Both the position numbers and the translations under genes were made by a program. Of a DNA stretch of 54,661 nucleotides, positions 17,011-25,170 are shown piece by piece. Numbering within the stretch: position 1 is the first letter of the stretch; each line of letters starts with the position of its first letter. The notes below the pieces were generated by a model. It saw only the letters and a list, made by a program, of their open reading frames with translations. It was not told the DNA's origin and made no database searches. Origin of the DNA: an uncultured Eubacteriales bacterium (GTDB taxonomy: Bacteria; Bacillota; Clostridia; Peptostreptococcales; Anaerovoracaceae); the NCBI GenBank assembly GCA_902763505.1, contig CACWSO010000015.1, forward strand, positions 1-54,661, written 5' to 3'.

Positions 17011-17045
17011 AAAAAAGAACAAGTCTATGACTTGTTCTTTTTTTT
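17011..17045 (+). terminator. Terminator between the two transporter copies
   Basis: A perfect 15-bp stem, AAAAAAGAACAAGTC (17011-17025) with its complement at 17029-17043, with a 3-nt loop and a run of T. Confidence 0.9.
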
Positions 17046-17088
17046 CTAAGTAGTATAATTACACTTGTGTATTGAACATTGTATACAC
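17032..17088 (+). promoter_or_regulatory. Promoter and possible operator of copy 2
   Basis: TTGTTC (17032-17037), lying inside the preceding terminator, and TATAAT (17054-17059) are 16 bp apart. Just downstream, near the expected transcript start, is an inverted repeat GTGTAT/ATACAC (17067-17072 with 17083-17088) that could bind a repressor. Copy 1 has no such repeat, so the paralogues are probably regulated differently. Confidence 0.5.
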
Positions 17089-17130
17089 GATGAGGCAATC
17101 ATAATTATTATCATATATGGAGGCAAACAA

Positions 17131-18411
17131 ATGACCGCATCACAAATTATTGCACTAGCTATTTTCGTTGCTGTGATAGGTGTCATTGTATCCGAAAAAC
17201 TGCACAGAGCAGCCTGCGCGCTCATCGGCGCGATGCTGCTCGTTTTAATTGGGATACTTGAACCTGCAGAGGCACTGGGATTCATCGACTTCAACACCAT
17301 CGGCGTTCTGATTGGCATGATGATGTTCGTCGCCGTTGTCAAGAATTCAGGTATTTTCGAATATCTTGCTGTCAAGGCAGCCAGGATAGCGAAAGGAAAC
17401 CCTTGGAGGATCATGGTTTACTTCATGATCATCACAGCAGTATTATCTGCATTTCTCGACAATGTTACAACAGTACTCCTGATTGGGCCGATGACATTCA
17501 GCATCTGCAAGACGCTGGAACTGAATCCGATTCCGTTCCTGATGACGCAGATCATATCATCCAACGTCGGCGGAACCGCAACATTGATCGGAGATCCACC
17601 AAACATCATGCTGGGAAGCGCAGCGGATATTACATTCCTGCAGTTCATCCTCTATGATGGACCAATCGTCGTTATCGTCATGATCGCAACGATTCTTGGA
17701 TTCAGACTGCTGTATCACAAAGGACTTACCGTCACCCCGGAAAAGATGGAACTCATCATGAAGATGGATGAGAAAGAAGAAATCAGAGATGTGGTTCTGT
17801 TCTACAAGAGCATCATTATGATTTGTCTGGTTGCTCTGGCGTTCATTCTGCACGATACTCTGGGACTGAAAACAAGCGTTATTGCGCTTTCATGCGCAGC
17901 TCTCATGATTCTGATCGGCAAGCAGGATGTGGAAGAGACCGTTCATGATGTAGAATGGCCGACCATCGTGTTCTTCGCATTTCTGTTCATCGTCGTTGGA
18001 GGATTGGAGAAAGTAGGTATTATCCATATGATGGCAGAGGCTATGATCAGCGCTACAGGGTCCCATTACGTCATCCTGATGATCGTCATTCTCTGGGTAT
18101 CAGCACTCTGTTCTGCAGTACTGGACAATATTCCGTTTGTCGCAACACTGATCCCGCTGATCCAGACAATGTCTTCAGAGGGAATCGATGTATGGCCGCT
18201 TTGGTGGGCTGTATCCATCGGCGCGTGCTTCGGCGGAAACGGAACGATCATCGGCGCATCTGCCAACGTCGTTCTGACAGGCATTTCCAACAGAAGAGGA
18301 TATCCAATCACATTCATCGACTTCCTGAAGATCGGTGGACCGATGATGATCATGTCCATCGTTCTGGCTACCATTTATCTCCTCATACGTTTCGGAGGAT
18401 ACTGGAACTAG
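17131..18411 (+). CDS. ArsB/NhaD-type ion transporter, copy 2
   Basis: This 426-residue paralogue has exactly the same length as the preceding gene and by eye well over 80% identical residues, starting with the shared MTASQIIALAIFVAVI. The same motifs (FLDNVTTVLLIGP, NVGGTATLIGDPPNIM, VLDNIPFVATLIP, GGNGTIIGASANVV) are intact, so both copies look functional. Differences cluster in the middle hydrophilic loop, the region after GLEKVG and the C-terminal helix. Start ATG 17131 has GGAGG; the open frame upstream to 17065 has no start signal. A tandem gene duplication with separate promoters is the simplest reading. Confidence 0.82.
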   Translation: MTASQIIALAIFVAVIGVIVSEKLHRAACALIGAMLLVLIGILEPAEALGFIDFNTIGVLIGMMMFVAVVKNSGIFEYLAVKAARIAKGNPWRIMVYFMIITAVLSAFLDNVTTVLLIGPMTFSICKTLELNPIPFLMTQIISSNVGGTATLIGDPPNIMLGSAADITFLQFILYDGPIVVIVMIATILGFRLLYHKGLTVTPEKMELIMKMDEKEEIRDVVLFYKSIIMICLVALAFILHDTLGLKTSVIALSCAALMILIGKQDVEETVHDVEWPTIVFFAFLFIVVGGLEKVGIIHMMAEAMISATGSHYVILMIVILWVSALCSAVLDNIPFVATLIPLIQTMSSEGIDVWPLWWAVSIGACFGGNGTIIGASANVVLTGISNRRGYPITFIDFLKIGGPMMIMSIVLATIYLLIRFGGYWN

Positions 18412-18422
18412 CATGAGAACTG

Positions 18423-18431
18423 TGGTATAAT
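18423..18431 (+). promoter_or_regulatory. pta extended -10 promoter
   Basis: TGG plus TATAAT (18426-18431) begins 60 bp before the pta ATG and shortly after the transporter stop. A weak -35 (TGGAAC, 18403-18408) is at 17 bp. Confidence 0.55.
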
Positions 18432-18482
18432 ATTTCCGCTTTGTTTAAGCTATTTAGAACATAGAAAGGAATGTAAAGAAAA

Positions 18483-19460
18483 ATGTTTGAGAACCTTATT
18501 GAAATCCTGAAAGCAAACCCAAGAAAGATCGTATTCACAGAAGGTCCGGATCCAAGAATCCTCGAAGCTTCAGACAGACTGAAGAAGGGCGGATTCCTGA
18601 CACCTGTTCTTATTGGTAAAGTAGACGAAGTAAAGGCAGCCGCAGCAGAAGGCGGATTCGACATCGAAGGCCTTGAAATCATCGATCCTGCAGAATATCC
18701 GGAAATGGATGCAATGGTAGCCAAGATGGTTGAACTGAGAAAAGGCAAGATGGACGAAGAGCAGTGCAGAGCAGCACTTGCTAAGGGAAACTACTTCGGT
18801 ACCATGCTCGTTAAAATGGGATATGCAGATGCACTGCTGGGCGGAGCTACCTATTCAACAGCAGACACAGTAAGACCGGCACTGCAGTTGATCAAGACTA
18901 AGCCTGGCAACAAGAGCGTATCTTCCGTGTTTATCATGGTAAGAGAACACGAAGATGGAAGCGCTCCTGAGATTCTGGGAATGGGTGACTGCGCAATCAA
19001 CATCAAACCATCCGTAGAGGAAATCGCAGAGTGCGCAGTTGAATCAGCAAGAACAGCGAAGATCTTCGGCGTTGACCCTAAGGTTGCAATGCTTTCCTAT
19101 TCCACAAAGGGATCAGGCGCTGGCGAAGATGTTGATAAGATGGTTGAAGCTACCAAGCTTGCTCAGGAAGCAGCTCCTGAACTGGATATCGACGGCGAGC
19201 TGCAGTTCGACGCAGCAGTATCACCAGTCGTTGCAAAGACAAAGTGCAAGGATTCCAAGGTTGCAGGTCAGGCCAACGTATTTATCTTCCCTGACATCAA
19301 CGCAGGAAACATCGGATACAAGATTGCACAGAGACTGGGCGGATTCGATGCTTATGGACCAGTACTCCAGGGCCTGAACGCACCGATCAACGACCTTTCA
19401 AGAGGTTGCAATGCTGAAGAAGTTTACACAATGGCTATCATTACAGCAGCACTCGCATAA
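18483..19460 (+). CDS. pta: Phosphate acetyltransferase
   Basis: Pta (325 residues, the short form without the N-terminal regulatory domains) converts acetyl-CoA and phosphate to acetyl phosphate and CoA, for ATP formation during fermentation. KIVFTEGPDPRILEA at the N-terminus, GATYSTADTVRPALQ, YSTKGSGAG and FPDINAGNIGYKI are family blocks. Its partner acetate kinase, often adjacent, is not in the window. A good promoter precedes it and a strong terminator follows, so it is a single-gene unit. Confidence 0.95.
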   Translation: MFENLIEILKANPRKIVFTEGPDPRILEASDRLKKGGFLTPVLIGKVDEVKAAAAEGGFDIEGLEIIDPAEYPEMDAMVAKMVELRKGKMDEEQCRAALAKGNYFGTMLVKMGYADALLGGATYSTADTVRPALQLIKTKPGNKSVSSVFIMVREHEDGSAPEILGMGDCAINIKPSVEEIAECAVESARTAKIFGVDPKVAMLSYSTKGSGAGEDVDKMVEATKLAQEAAPELDIDGELQFDAAVSPVVAKTKCKDSKVAGQANVFIFPDINAGNIGYKIAQRLGGFDAYGPVLQGLNAPINDLSRGCNAEEVYTMAIITAALA

Positions 19461-19482
19461 GGGAAACAAAACATTATATAAG

Positions 19483-19512
19483 AAAGCCCCGGATCATCCG
19501 GGGCTTTTTGAT
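19483..19512. terminator. Terminator after pta
   Basis: AAAGCCCCGGA (19483-19493) pairs with TCCGGGGCTTT (19497-19507), followed by TT. It ends pta and may also protect against read-through from the convergent EamA gene. Confidence 0.85.
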
Positions 19513-19573
19513 GCGTTGGCTTTTATGCGTTGGTATTTGTGTACTGTTTTTTCACTGCGTCACTCCCGCCATG

Positions 19574-20464
19574 TCACTCCCGCGGTTTCCGTTCCGGCAG
19601 GTTGGTGATCAGCACCGCTGCGACAACGAGGGCAGAACCAATCAACATGACATGGGTCAGAACATCACCGACCAGGAAGTGGCCGAAGATACAGGCCAGT
19701 ACAGGCTCCATGGTATTGACCAGCGCTGCGTTGCCGGGACCGATGAGTCTGACGCCGATGGCATAGAACAGGATGGCCATGAAGACACATACTACTGAGA
19801 GAAGAATCATCATGCCGATCTGGTTCGGTTCTGTTGCAAAGAGCGGCTTTCCGCTCATCAGACATCTGACGAAGTTCACAGCGGCTGCTGAGGCCATGAC
19901 ATAGCCTGCCACGGCGAAACTGTCCACGTGCTTTATTGATTTGGCGGAGAGTCCGAAGATGTAAATGACATAGCCGACCGCTGCGCCAAAGGCAAACAGG
20001 ACGCCGATGAAATTGGCGTGCATATCAGGATCCCATACGATGAGAACAAGTCCGCCAAAAGACAGGATCACAGCCAGAATCTTCGCAAACCGAACGGGTT
20101 CCATCTTCGTGATCATCTCAATGGCAACGATCATAGCCGGAAAGGTGAAGGAAATGATCGTCGCAAGAGATCCGGAAATGTAGTCAAAGGACACATAAAG
20201 AGAAGTAGACATGCCGATGTAACCTGCGCACGTGATCATCATGGTGATCGCGGCGCGGCGTGTAAGCTTGAAGTCTACTTTCCTTATCAAGAGGTAGGCC
20301 CACATGATGATCGCGGCATACAGGAATTTGTCGAACAGCAGTGTAGCAGTTTCAACTCCCATGCCGAATGCGATGAACGAAAACGAAGGAACGAGTCCAT
20401 AGCATATGGAAGTGATCGTGACACATATGACGCCTAGTATTTTTGTGTTCTTTGTCAGTCTCAT
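19574..20464 (-). CDS. EamA/DMT-superfamily transporter
   Basis: This 296-residue membrane protein has about 10 helices in two EamA repeats; each repeat ends in the type of helix seen here as YISGSLATIISFTFPAMIVAIE and LIGPGNAALVNTMEPVLACI. DMT transporters move amino acids and other small metabolites across the inner membrane. I use ATG 20464, 8 nt after the stop of the upstream acyl-CoA ligase; an earlier TTG (20488) would overlap that gene and its AAGGA is too close. Lying behind the same T-box promoter as the ligase suggests a cargo related to tyrosine or aromatic acids, which is inference. Confidence 0.85.
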   Translation of the reverse strand: MRLTKNTKILGVICVTITSICYGLVPSFSFIAFGMGVETATLLFDKFLYAAIIMWAYLLIRKVDFKLTRRAAITMMITCAGYIGMSTSLYVSFDYISGSLATIISFTFPAMIVAIEMITKMEPVRFAKILAVILSFGGLVLIVWDPDMHANFIGVLFAFGAAVGYVIYIFGLSAKSIKHVDSFAVAGYVMASAAAVNFVRCLMSGKPLFATEPNQIGMMILLSVVCVFMAILFYAIGVRLIGPGNAALVNTMEPVLACIFGHFLVGDVLTHVMLIGSALVVAAVLITNLPERKPRE

Positions 20465-20471
20465 TCGAGTA

Positions 20472-22115
20472 TTATTCTGTCTTTTCAATTTCCTTCGCTA
20501 CGATGCCTTCGGCATTGTACATTTTGCGGAGGAGCGGTTTTTCGATTTTACCGGTTGGATTACGCGGTACGTCAGCGAAGATGATCTTGCGCGGACGCTT
20601 ATAACGAGGCAGTGCGACGCAGAAGTCTTCGATCGCTTCTTCATATACATCGCGGCCTTCTTTCAGTTCGATGATCGCTGCGGCGATTTCGCCAAGACGA
20701 GGATCCGGGAGTCCGATAACGGCGACATCCTTGATATCGTCATTGGTACGCAGGAAGTCTTCAATCTGAACAGGGTAGATGTTCTCGCCACCTGAGATGA
20801 TGACATCTTTCTTTCTGTCGACAAGATAGATGAATCCGTCTTCGTCCATTTCAGCCATGTCCCCGGTGTAGAGCCATCCTTCATCATCCAGTACCTCTGC
20901 GGTAGCTTCAGGGTCATTGTAGTAACACTCCATGACGCCAGGACCGGCTACTGCCAGTTCACCAACAGAACCCTGCGGTACATCGTTTCTTTCAGAGTCG
21001 ACGATGCGGGTGTGCCAGCCGAAACCGGCCTTGCCGATGGCGCCGACTTTATGGATGTTCTCCACGCCGAGGTGAACACATCCCGGTCCGATGGACTCTG
21101 AAAGACCGTAGTTCGTATCATAATCATGATGCGGGAAGATTTCCTTCCAGCGTTTGATCAGGCTTGGCGGTACAGGCTGTGCGCCGATGTGCATGAGCCT
21201 CCACTGATCCAGTTCATACTGTGAGAGGTTGACCTCTCCGCTGTCGATGGCATCCAGGATGTCCTGTGCCCAAGGAACCAGAAGCCATACGATGGTGCAG
21301 CGTTCATCTGAAACCGCTTTGAGTATAAACTCAGGCTTGGTGCCTTTGAGCACGACAGCCTTGCTTCCGGAGAAGAGACTGCCGAACCAGTGCATCTTAG
21401 CTCCTGTATGGTAGAACGGAGGGATGCAGAGGAATACGTCGCTCTTGGTCTGTCCGTGATGGTTCTGCTCGCATCTTGCGGAATGCGTGAGTGATCTATG
21501 TCTGTGAAGAATCGCCTTCGGGAATCCTGTTGTTCCTGAAGAGAAATAAATCGCGCCGTAATCGTTATCTGTCAGATGAATATCAGGTTTCTTGTCGGAG
21601 CAGTACTCAATGTACTCGTCATAACTGTCTGCGAAGGAAGGACAGTCATCTCCAACGTACAGGAGAGTGCGTACATGAGGAATGGAATCACAGATGCTCT
21701 CCATTCTTCCTACGAATTCAGATCCGAACACCAGTCCGGAGCAATCTGCCTTTTTCAGACAGTATTTGATTTCATCTGCTGTATATCTGAAGTTAAGCGG
21801 AACGGCCAGGGCGCCTGTCTTCAGCACACCGAAGTAAACAGGAAGCCACTCCAGACAGTTCATCATCAGAATTGCGATCTTATCACCTTTCTTGACACCT
21901 CTGGTCAAAAGCAGGTTTGCTGTCTTGTTGGCTCTTTCATCGAACTGCTTCCAGGTCATCTCGCGGCGACCTGCTTCGTGTGGATTGGACTCGATGAGCT
22001 CATAATCCTTCCAGGTGCGTCTGTCGCGCTCCAGATTCTCAGGATTCAATTCCACAAGACTGATGTCAAAAGGGAATTCTCTAGCGTTTCTTTCAAGCAA
22101 ATCAGTAATCGGCAT
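20472..22115 (-). CDS. AMP-forming acyl-CoA ligase under T-box control
   Basis: This 547-residue protein is of the ANL (acyl/aryl-CoA synthetase) family. The P-loop-like AIYFSSGTTGFPKAILH, NYGLSESIG (A5), LYTGDMAEMDEDGFIYLVDRKKD (A7-A8) and C-terminal NPTGKIEKPLLR with the catalytic Lys are all intact, so it should adenylate a carboxylic acid and join it to CoA. The start ATG 22115 follows AAAGGA and the terminator of a tyrosine T-box. That control suggests a substrate tied to tyrosine, such as 4-hydroxyphenylacetate, activated for reductive carboxylation to the keto acid; this is inference. Fatty-acid or benzoate-type substrates cannot be excluded. Confidence 0.85.
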   Translation of the reverse strand: MPITDLLERNAREFPFDISLVELNPENLERDRRTWKDYELIESNPHEAGRREMTWKQFDERANKTANLLLTRGVKKGDKIAILMMNCLEWLPVYFGVLKTGALAVPLNFRYTADEIKYCLKKADCSGLVFGSEFVGRMESICDSIPHVRTLLYVGDDCPSFADSYDEYIEYCSDKKPDIHLTDNDYGAIYFSSGTTGFPKAILHRHRSLTHSARCEQNHHGQTKSDVFLCIPPFYHTGAKMHWFGSLFSGSKAVVLKGTKPEFILKAVSDERCTIVWLLVPWAQDILDAIDSGEVNLSQYELDQWRLMHIGAQPVPPSLIKRWKEIFPHHDYDTNYGLSESIGPGCVHLGVENIHKVGAIGKAGFGWHTRIVDSERNDVPQGSVGELAVAGPGVMECYYNDPEATAEVLDDEGWLYTGDMAEMDEDGFIYLVDRKKDVIISGGENIYPVQIEDFLRTNDDIKDVAVIGLPDPRLGEIAAAIIELKEGRDVYEEAIEDFCVALPRYKRPRKIIFADVPRNPTGKIEKPLLRKMYNAEGIVAKEIEKTE

Positions 22116-22140
22116 TTTGTTTTGTTCCTTTCTTCCAAAA

Positions 22141-22448
22141 ATAAAAGCCCTCTTTCCCGTAAGGGATAGAGGGCGAATCATCGCGGTACCACCTCTATTC
22201 GCATACTGCCTCACAGCAGCAGCCTCATCAGGTACGGCAGTTCCTTCCGTCTAAGCGGAGCCATTGCTTATACCTTCGCGCTGTCACGGGCGCTCCCGTC
22301 GTACCTTTGAAGTACGCAGCTCGCGGAATGTATTCGGTCTGATATCACCTTTGCCTCGCACCACCCGGCATTTCTCTGGACGGATACCTTCAGACTTACT
22401 TCTTCCCGGTCATAGCCTTTGACTTATTCCGTTGCCTTTGCAACCACG
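22141..22448 (-). promoter_or_regulatory. T-box riboswitch, UAC (Tyr) specifier
   Basis: A complete T-box leader is read on the minus strand. Stem I carries the AGUA-like 5' side of the specifier loop next to a GTCTGA/TCAGAC helix; the 3' side reads GAA-TAC-A, putting the codon UAC at 22330-22332 (+ strand GTA). The apical part has CAGAGA and GGTG, as is typical. The antiterminator T-box sequence AGGTGGTACCGCG is at 22182-22194. The terminator stem GCCCTCT/AGAGGGC with a T-run is at 22147-22174. Uncharged tRNA-Tyr should switch transcription on. It governs the acyl-CoA ligase and probably the EamA gene. Confidence 0.92.
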
Positions 22449-22454
22449 AATAGA

Positions 22455-22482
22455 ATTATACCATCTATTTGGAAAACGTCAA
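22455..22482 (-). promoter_or_regulatory. Promoter of T-box leader
   Basis: On the minus strand TTGACG (22477-22482) and TATAAT (22455-22460) are 16 bp apart. Transcription would start near 22448, at the 5' end of the T-box. Confidence 0.75.
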
Positions 22483-22525
22483 ATGGTTTTATTGCATTCG
22501 CCTCTGTTAACATCATTGCTTTAAC

Positions 22526-22550
22526 GCAATAATAGTGATACTATTATTGC
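22526..22550. promoter_or_regulatory. 25-bp perfect palindrome, likely operator
   Basis: GCAATAATAGT (22526-22536), a GAT spacer, and ACTATTATTGC (22540-22550) form a perfect palindrome 58 bp before the DUF6506 gene. It overlaps a possible promoter (TTTAAC 22520-22525, TATTAT 22542-22547, 16-bp spacer). An outer imperfect repeat (TTAACATCATTG near 22507 and CAATAATGTTA near 22563) surrounds it. Such symmetry fits a dimeric repressor site; a transcribed hairpin is the alternative. Confidence 0.55.
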
Positions 22551-22608
22551 ATCTTGAGAAACAATAATGTTACAAAGGCATTTAGTAATCGTTTAGAGGA
22601 GGTATGAA

Positions 22609-23154
22609 ATGCTTAAATATGCTTTTCTGATCAATGTTCCGGGGCAGAATCCGGATGAGTACAAGGGTGTTTATGAGAACAGCGAGAGCTACAATGTGAT
22701 TGCGGGTACGGACAACATGGACATGGCCAAGGAGTATGTCGGCAAACTGGCGGCCGACGGATTTACACTGCTGAACCTGTGCGGTGATTTTGATGACGCG
22801 ATTACTGCTGAGCTCCGTGAGATTGCAGGACCTGATGTTAAAATCGTGCACGCTGACTATCTGCCTGAGCAGGGTGCCATGGTGGAAGCACTGCCTGAGT
22901 TTTCAAAGTACGGCATCGTTGTCGTCATGAGAGGCGTTGAAGAGCCTACAGAAGTGGTTGTTGACAAACCGGAGCTTTATACAAAGGCAATCTTCGTCAA
23001 GGATCAGGATCAGGCAAATGCAGCAGCGAAGAAGCTGGCTGACGAGGGCATGCACGATATTGAACTGTGCAGCTGGTTTGACAAAGAGAGAACAGAGTCA
23101 GTCATTGCAGCAGTTGGAGGTATTTGCCCGGTAGGAACCTGCGGGGCTCTGTAA
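22609..23154 (+). CDS. DUF6506 family protein
   Basis: This 181-residue protein starts MLKYAFLINVPGQNPDEYKG and ends with GGICPVGTCGAL, the pattern of the DUF6506 family. The sequence reads as two similar halves: LNLCGDFDDAITAELREIAG in the first and ELCSWFDKERTESVIAAVGG in the second. No signal peptide or membrane segment, so cytosolic. Function is not known to me. It is a single gene with AGGAGG before the ATG and a striking palindrome in its promoter region, which suggests tight control by a ligand- or metal-sensing regulator. It converges on the radical SAM gene with only 21 bp between them. Confidence 0.7.
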   Translation: MLKYAFLINVPGQNPDEYKGVYENSESYNVIAGTDNMDMAKEYVGKLAADGFTLLNLCGDFDDAITAELREIAGPDVKIVHADYLPEQGAMVEALPEFSKYGIVVVMRGVEEPTEVVVDKPELYTKAIFVKDQDQANAAAKKLADEGMHDIELCSWFDKERTESVIAAVGGICPVGTCGAL

Positions 23155-23175
23155 GGAGCAAAGGCAACACATCAG

Positions 23176-24285
23176 CTAGGATTCGCTGACTTGGAAGGTC
23201 ATATCCGGCAGACTGTCATCGACCGTGAAACGGATTGAGAGATCAGGGTAATGGGTCTCGAAGTAATTACGGTTGCAGGCGCTGTTGCCAATCATATTGG
23301 AGAAGGAAACGCCGTTGCTGGAAACAGTGATACGGCGTTTTTTATTGGCACTGTCCTGTGCGCAGGCAGCAGTTGATTCATGAAACTGTGCTGTTGCTTC
23401 AGAAAGCTGTGCTGTTGCTTCAAGAAGCCGGTTGATCTGCGCCTCGATATCCTCCCGTGCGATTTCGCCTTCCACAAGCTGACGGAAGGCAGGATGGTAG
23501 GTGTGACCCCAGGTCTGGTCGGATTCTTCGCCTGAACCGCTGATCAGATCAGTGGATTTCAGCCCTACACGGATGATATTGATGCCGGCGCCGGTCAGAA
23601 TACGGTACATTTCCTTGGTGATGACAACGGCTTCTTCCGTCGTAAGAGGGTGGTAGAGACCGGCCTTGTACATCTCAAACAGTGCCGTATCCCGAAGCAC
23701 GATGGTAGGGTAAAGTCGCGCAATGGAAGGCTTCATTCTGACCGTTTCGCGTGAGGAATAGAGGCATTTCTCCAGAGAATCACCAGGCAGACCAATCATG
23801 AGTTGGATGCCCAGTTCAAAACCGTATTCATGGATGAGATCACAAGCGCGGTAAACATCTTCTGCCGTGTGTCCGCGGCCTGCAGCAACTAAAACAGCGT
23901 CATCAAAGCTCTGCACGCCCAATTCGATGGTATCAGCACCGTACTGGCGCAGGTTATCCAAGATATCTCGATCAATATAATCAGGTCTGGTAGACATGTG
24001 AATCTTGTCGATAAGGCCTTTGTGTTTGTATTCCGCCGCAACTTCCAGAAAAGCAGACTGTTCCTCGATAGGAAGCCCAGTGAAACTGCCCCCGAAGAAA
24101 GCCACCTCAATAGTCTGAAGCCCACGGCCGGAGAGGGTGGGAAGATAGGTGTCGATGATACTGCGAACGTCCGATGGGTTCACATCAGGCTGACGGGCAG
24201 TGATTGCCTTCTGATTGCAGAAGACACAGTCATTGGGACAGCCGCGGTGAGGTATGAATACTGGAATGATAGCGTGTTTCTTCAT
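23176..24285 (-). CDS. Elp3-like radical SAM protein
   Basis: The product is 369 residues. PHRGCPNDCVFCNQ gives the CxxxCxxC cluster motif that binds the 4Fe-4S cluster and SAM; VAFFGGSFTGLP, STRPDYI, TIELGVQSFDD and LGIQLMIGLPGD are the core strands of Elp3/HemN-type radical SAM enzymes. No acetyltransferase domain follows, so it is a short Elp3-related form. Residues about 290-315 hold a heptad-like repeat (EATAQLS, EATAQFH) from a 21-bp duplication, probably a flexible linker. It starts 20 bp after the upstream gene with GGAG, so the two are an operon. Substrate unknown; tRNA modification is plausible for the family. Confidence 0.8.
   Translation of the reverse strand: MKKHAIIPVFIPHRGCPNDCVFCNQKAITARQPDVNPSDVRSIIDTYLPTLSGRGLQTIEVAFFGGSFTGLPIEEQSAFLEVAAEYKHKGLIDKIHMSTRPDYIDRDILDNLRQYGADTIELGVQSFDDAVLVAAGRGHTAEDVYRACDLIHEYGFELGIQLMIGLPGDSLEKCLYSSRETVRMKPSIARLYPTIVLRDTALFEMYKAGLYHPLTTEEAVVITKEMYRILTGAGINIIRVGLKSTDLISGSGEESDQTWGHTYHPAFRQLVEGEIAREDIEAQINRLLEATAQLSEATAQFHESTAACAQDSANKKRRITVSSNGVSFSNMIGNSACNRNYFETHYPDLSIRFTVDDSLPDMTFQVSES
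23386..23422. repeat. 21-bp in-frame tandem repeat
   Basis: CTGTGCTGTTGCTTCA occurs at 23386-23401 and again at 23407-23422, a period of 21 bp (7 codons) inside the radical SAM gene. It encodes the EATAQ repeat and may vary in copy number between strains. Confidence 0.7.
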
Positions 24286-24305
24286 AATCGACTCCGTAAT
24301 GCGAC

Positions 24306-25115
24306 CTATTCGACAGCGAGAATGCTCCCGATATCCTCCAGAGCGTAGTCCTCGAACCAGACGGGCAGAATATTGCGGCTTCTGATGAATTCCGTGATTG
24401 CTTCGAAATCAGGGTGGACGCTGAGATCGCCGTTGAAGACGATGGCTCGCTGATCCGTCAACTCTTCGTTGCTTACATAGATATGTCCGGCAGTTCCGCC
24501 GATAAATCCCGTCTTGAAGCCCTTGAGTTTGATGCTCCCGTCTCTGATTTTGAGCACCTTCGCGCCATTGGCTTCCAGTGGTTTAGCAATGGCATCATCG
24601 GAGACAATAAAAGAGTTATCGTCAACCGGAAGACACATGCATCTCGTGTATCCCTGACGTACGCCGAGAATCTTAATATCTCTGTGATCGCCTTCGCCCG
24701 GCAGTCTGCGAAGGCTTTGGTGCCACGTGATCATGGCTTCTTTCAGCTCCGGATCTGTGCGCTCGACAAGGTGGATCACATAGTTTCTGGTGCAGACAGC
24801 ATTGTAGATGATGTCCTGCGGATATGCCACTGCCAGTTTTTCGGCGTCACCAAAAAATATGCCCGCTTCACTCCAGAGTCCAAGCTGGCACATGTAGATG
24901 TCCGGGTGTGTAGCAATACGGGGATCCACATGGACGGGACGCGTCGGGTGCAGCCTGCCGTCTTCCGACCGCTCAAGTCCCAAAGCTGCATTGATATCCG
25001 ATGTGTGTTCATTGATCAGCCCGTATTCTGTTACCGTATTCAATTCATACCCTTGCATGGCGAGAAACCGGGCGAGGGATCTCCCTGCATGGCGTGAAAT
25101 ATATACTTTCTTCAT
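24306..25115 (-). CDS. DUF6873-like GME-fold protein
   Basis: The product is 269 residues. THPDIYMCQLG, VRQGYTRCMCLPVDDNSFIVSDDAI and KTGFIGGTAGHIYV resemble the clostridial DUF6873 family, predicted to have a guanidine-modifying-enzyme-type fold (arginine deiminase/amidinotransferase relatives). I cannot confirm a catalytic Cys/His pair, so activity is open. It has no membrane segment. The -10 box (TATAAT 25122-25127) ends 6 nt before the ATG and there is no Shine-Dalgarno sequence, so the mRNA should be leaderless. It is divergent from ung (55 bp between the ATGs) and leads the radical SAM gene. Confidence 0.6.
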   Translation of the reverse strand: MKKVYISRHAGRSLARFLAMQGYELNTVTEYGLINEHTSDINAALGLERSEDGRLHPTRPVHVDPRIATHPDIYMCQLGLWSEAGIFFGDAEKLAVAYPQDIIYNAVCTRNYVIHLVERTDPELKEAMITWHQSLRRLPGEGDHRDIKILGVRQGYTRCMCLPVDDNSFIVSDDAIAKPLEANGAKVLKIRDGSIKLKGFKTGFIGGTAGHIYVSNEELTDQRAIVFNGDLSVHPDFEAITEFIRSRNILPVWFEDYALEDIGSILAVE

Positions 25116-25121
25116 GGCTTT

Positions 25122-25150
25122 ATTATAAAAGGAACAGTCTGCCTTTGCAA
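25122..25150 (-). promoter_or_regulatory. Leaderless-type promoter of DUF6873 gene
   Basis: Minus-strand TTGCAA (25145-25150), 17-bp spacer, TATAAT (25122-25127), then 6 nt to the ATG at 25115. The predicted transcript start coincides with the start codon. Confidence 0.65.
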
Positions 25151-25155
25151 ATCTG

Positions 25156-25164
25156 TGTTATACT
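25156..25164 (+). promoter_or_regulatory. Leaderless-type promoter of ung
   Basis: An extended -10, TGT plus TATACT (25159-25164), ends 6 nt before the ung ATG at 25171. No ribosome binding site fits between them. Confidence 0.6.
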
Positions 25165-25170
25165 GTAGCC

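Noticed and set aside
22141-22448. T-box as control of an aminoacyl-tRNA synthetase
   Set aside because: The downstream protein is an ANL-family acyl-CoA ligase with TGT/GTTG-type motifs, not a synthetase.
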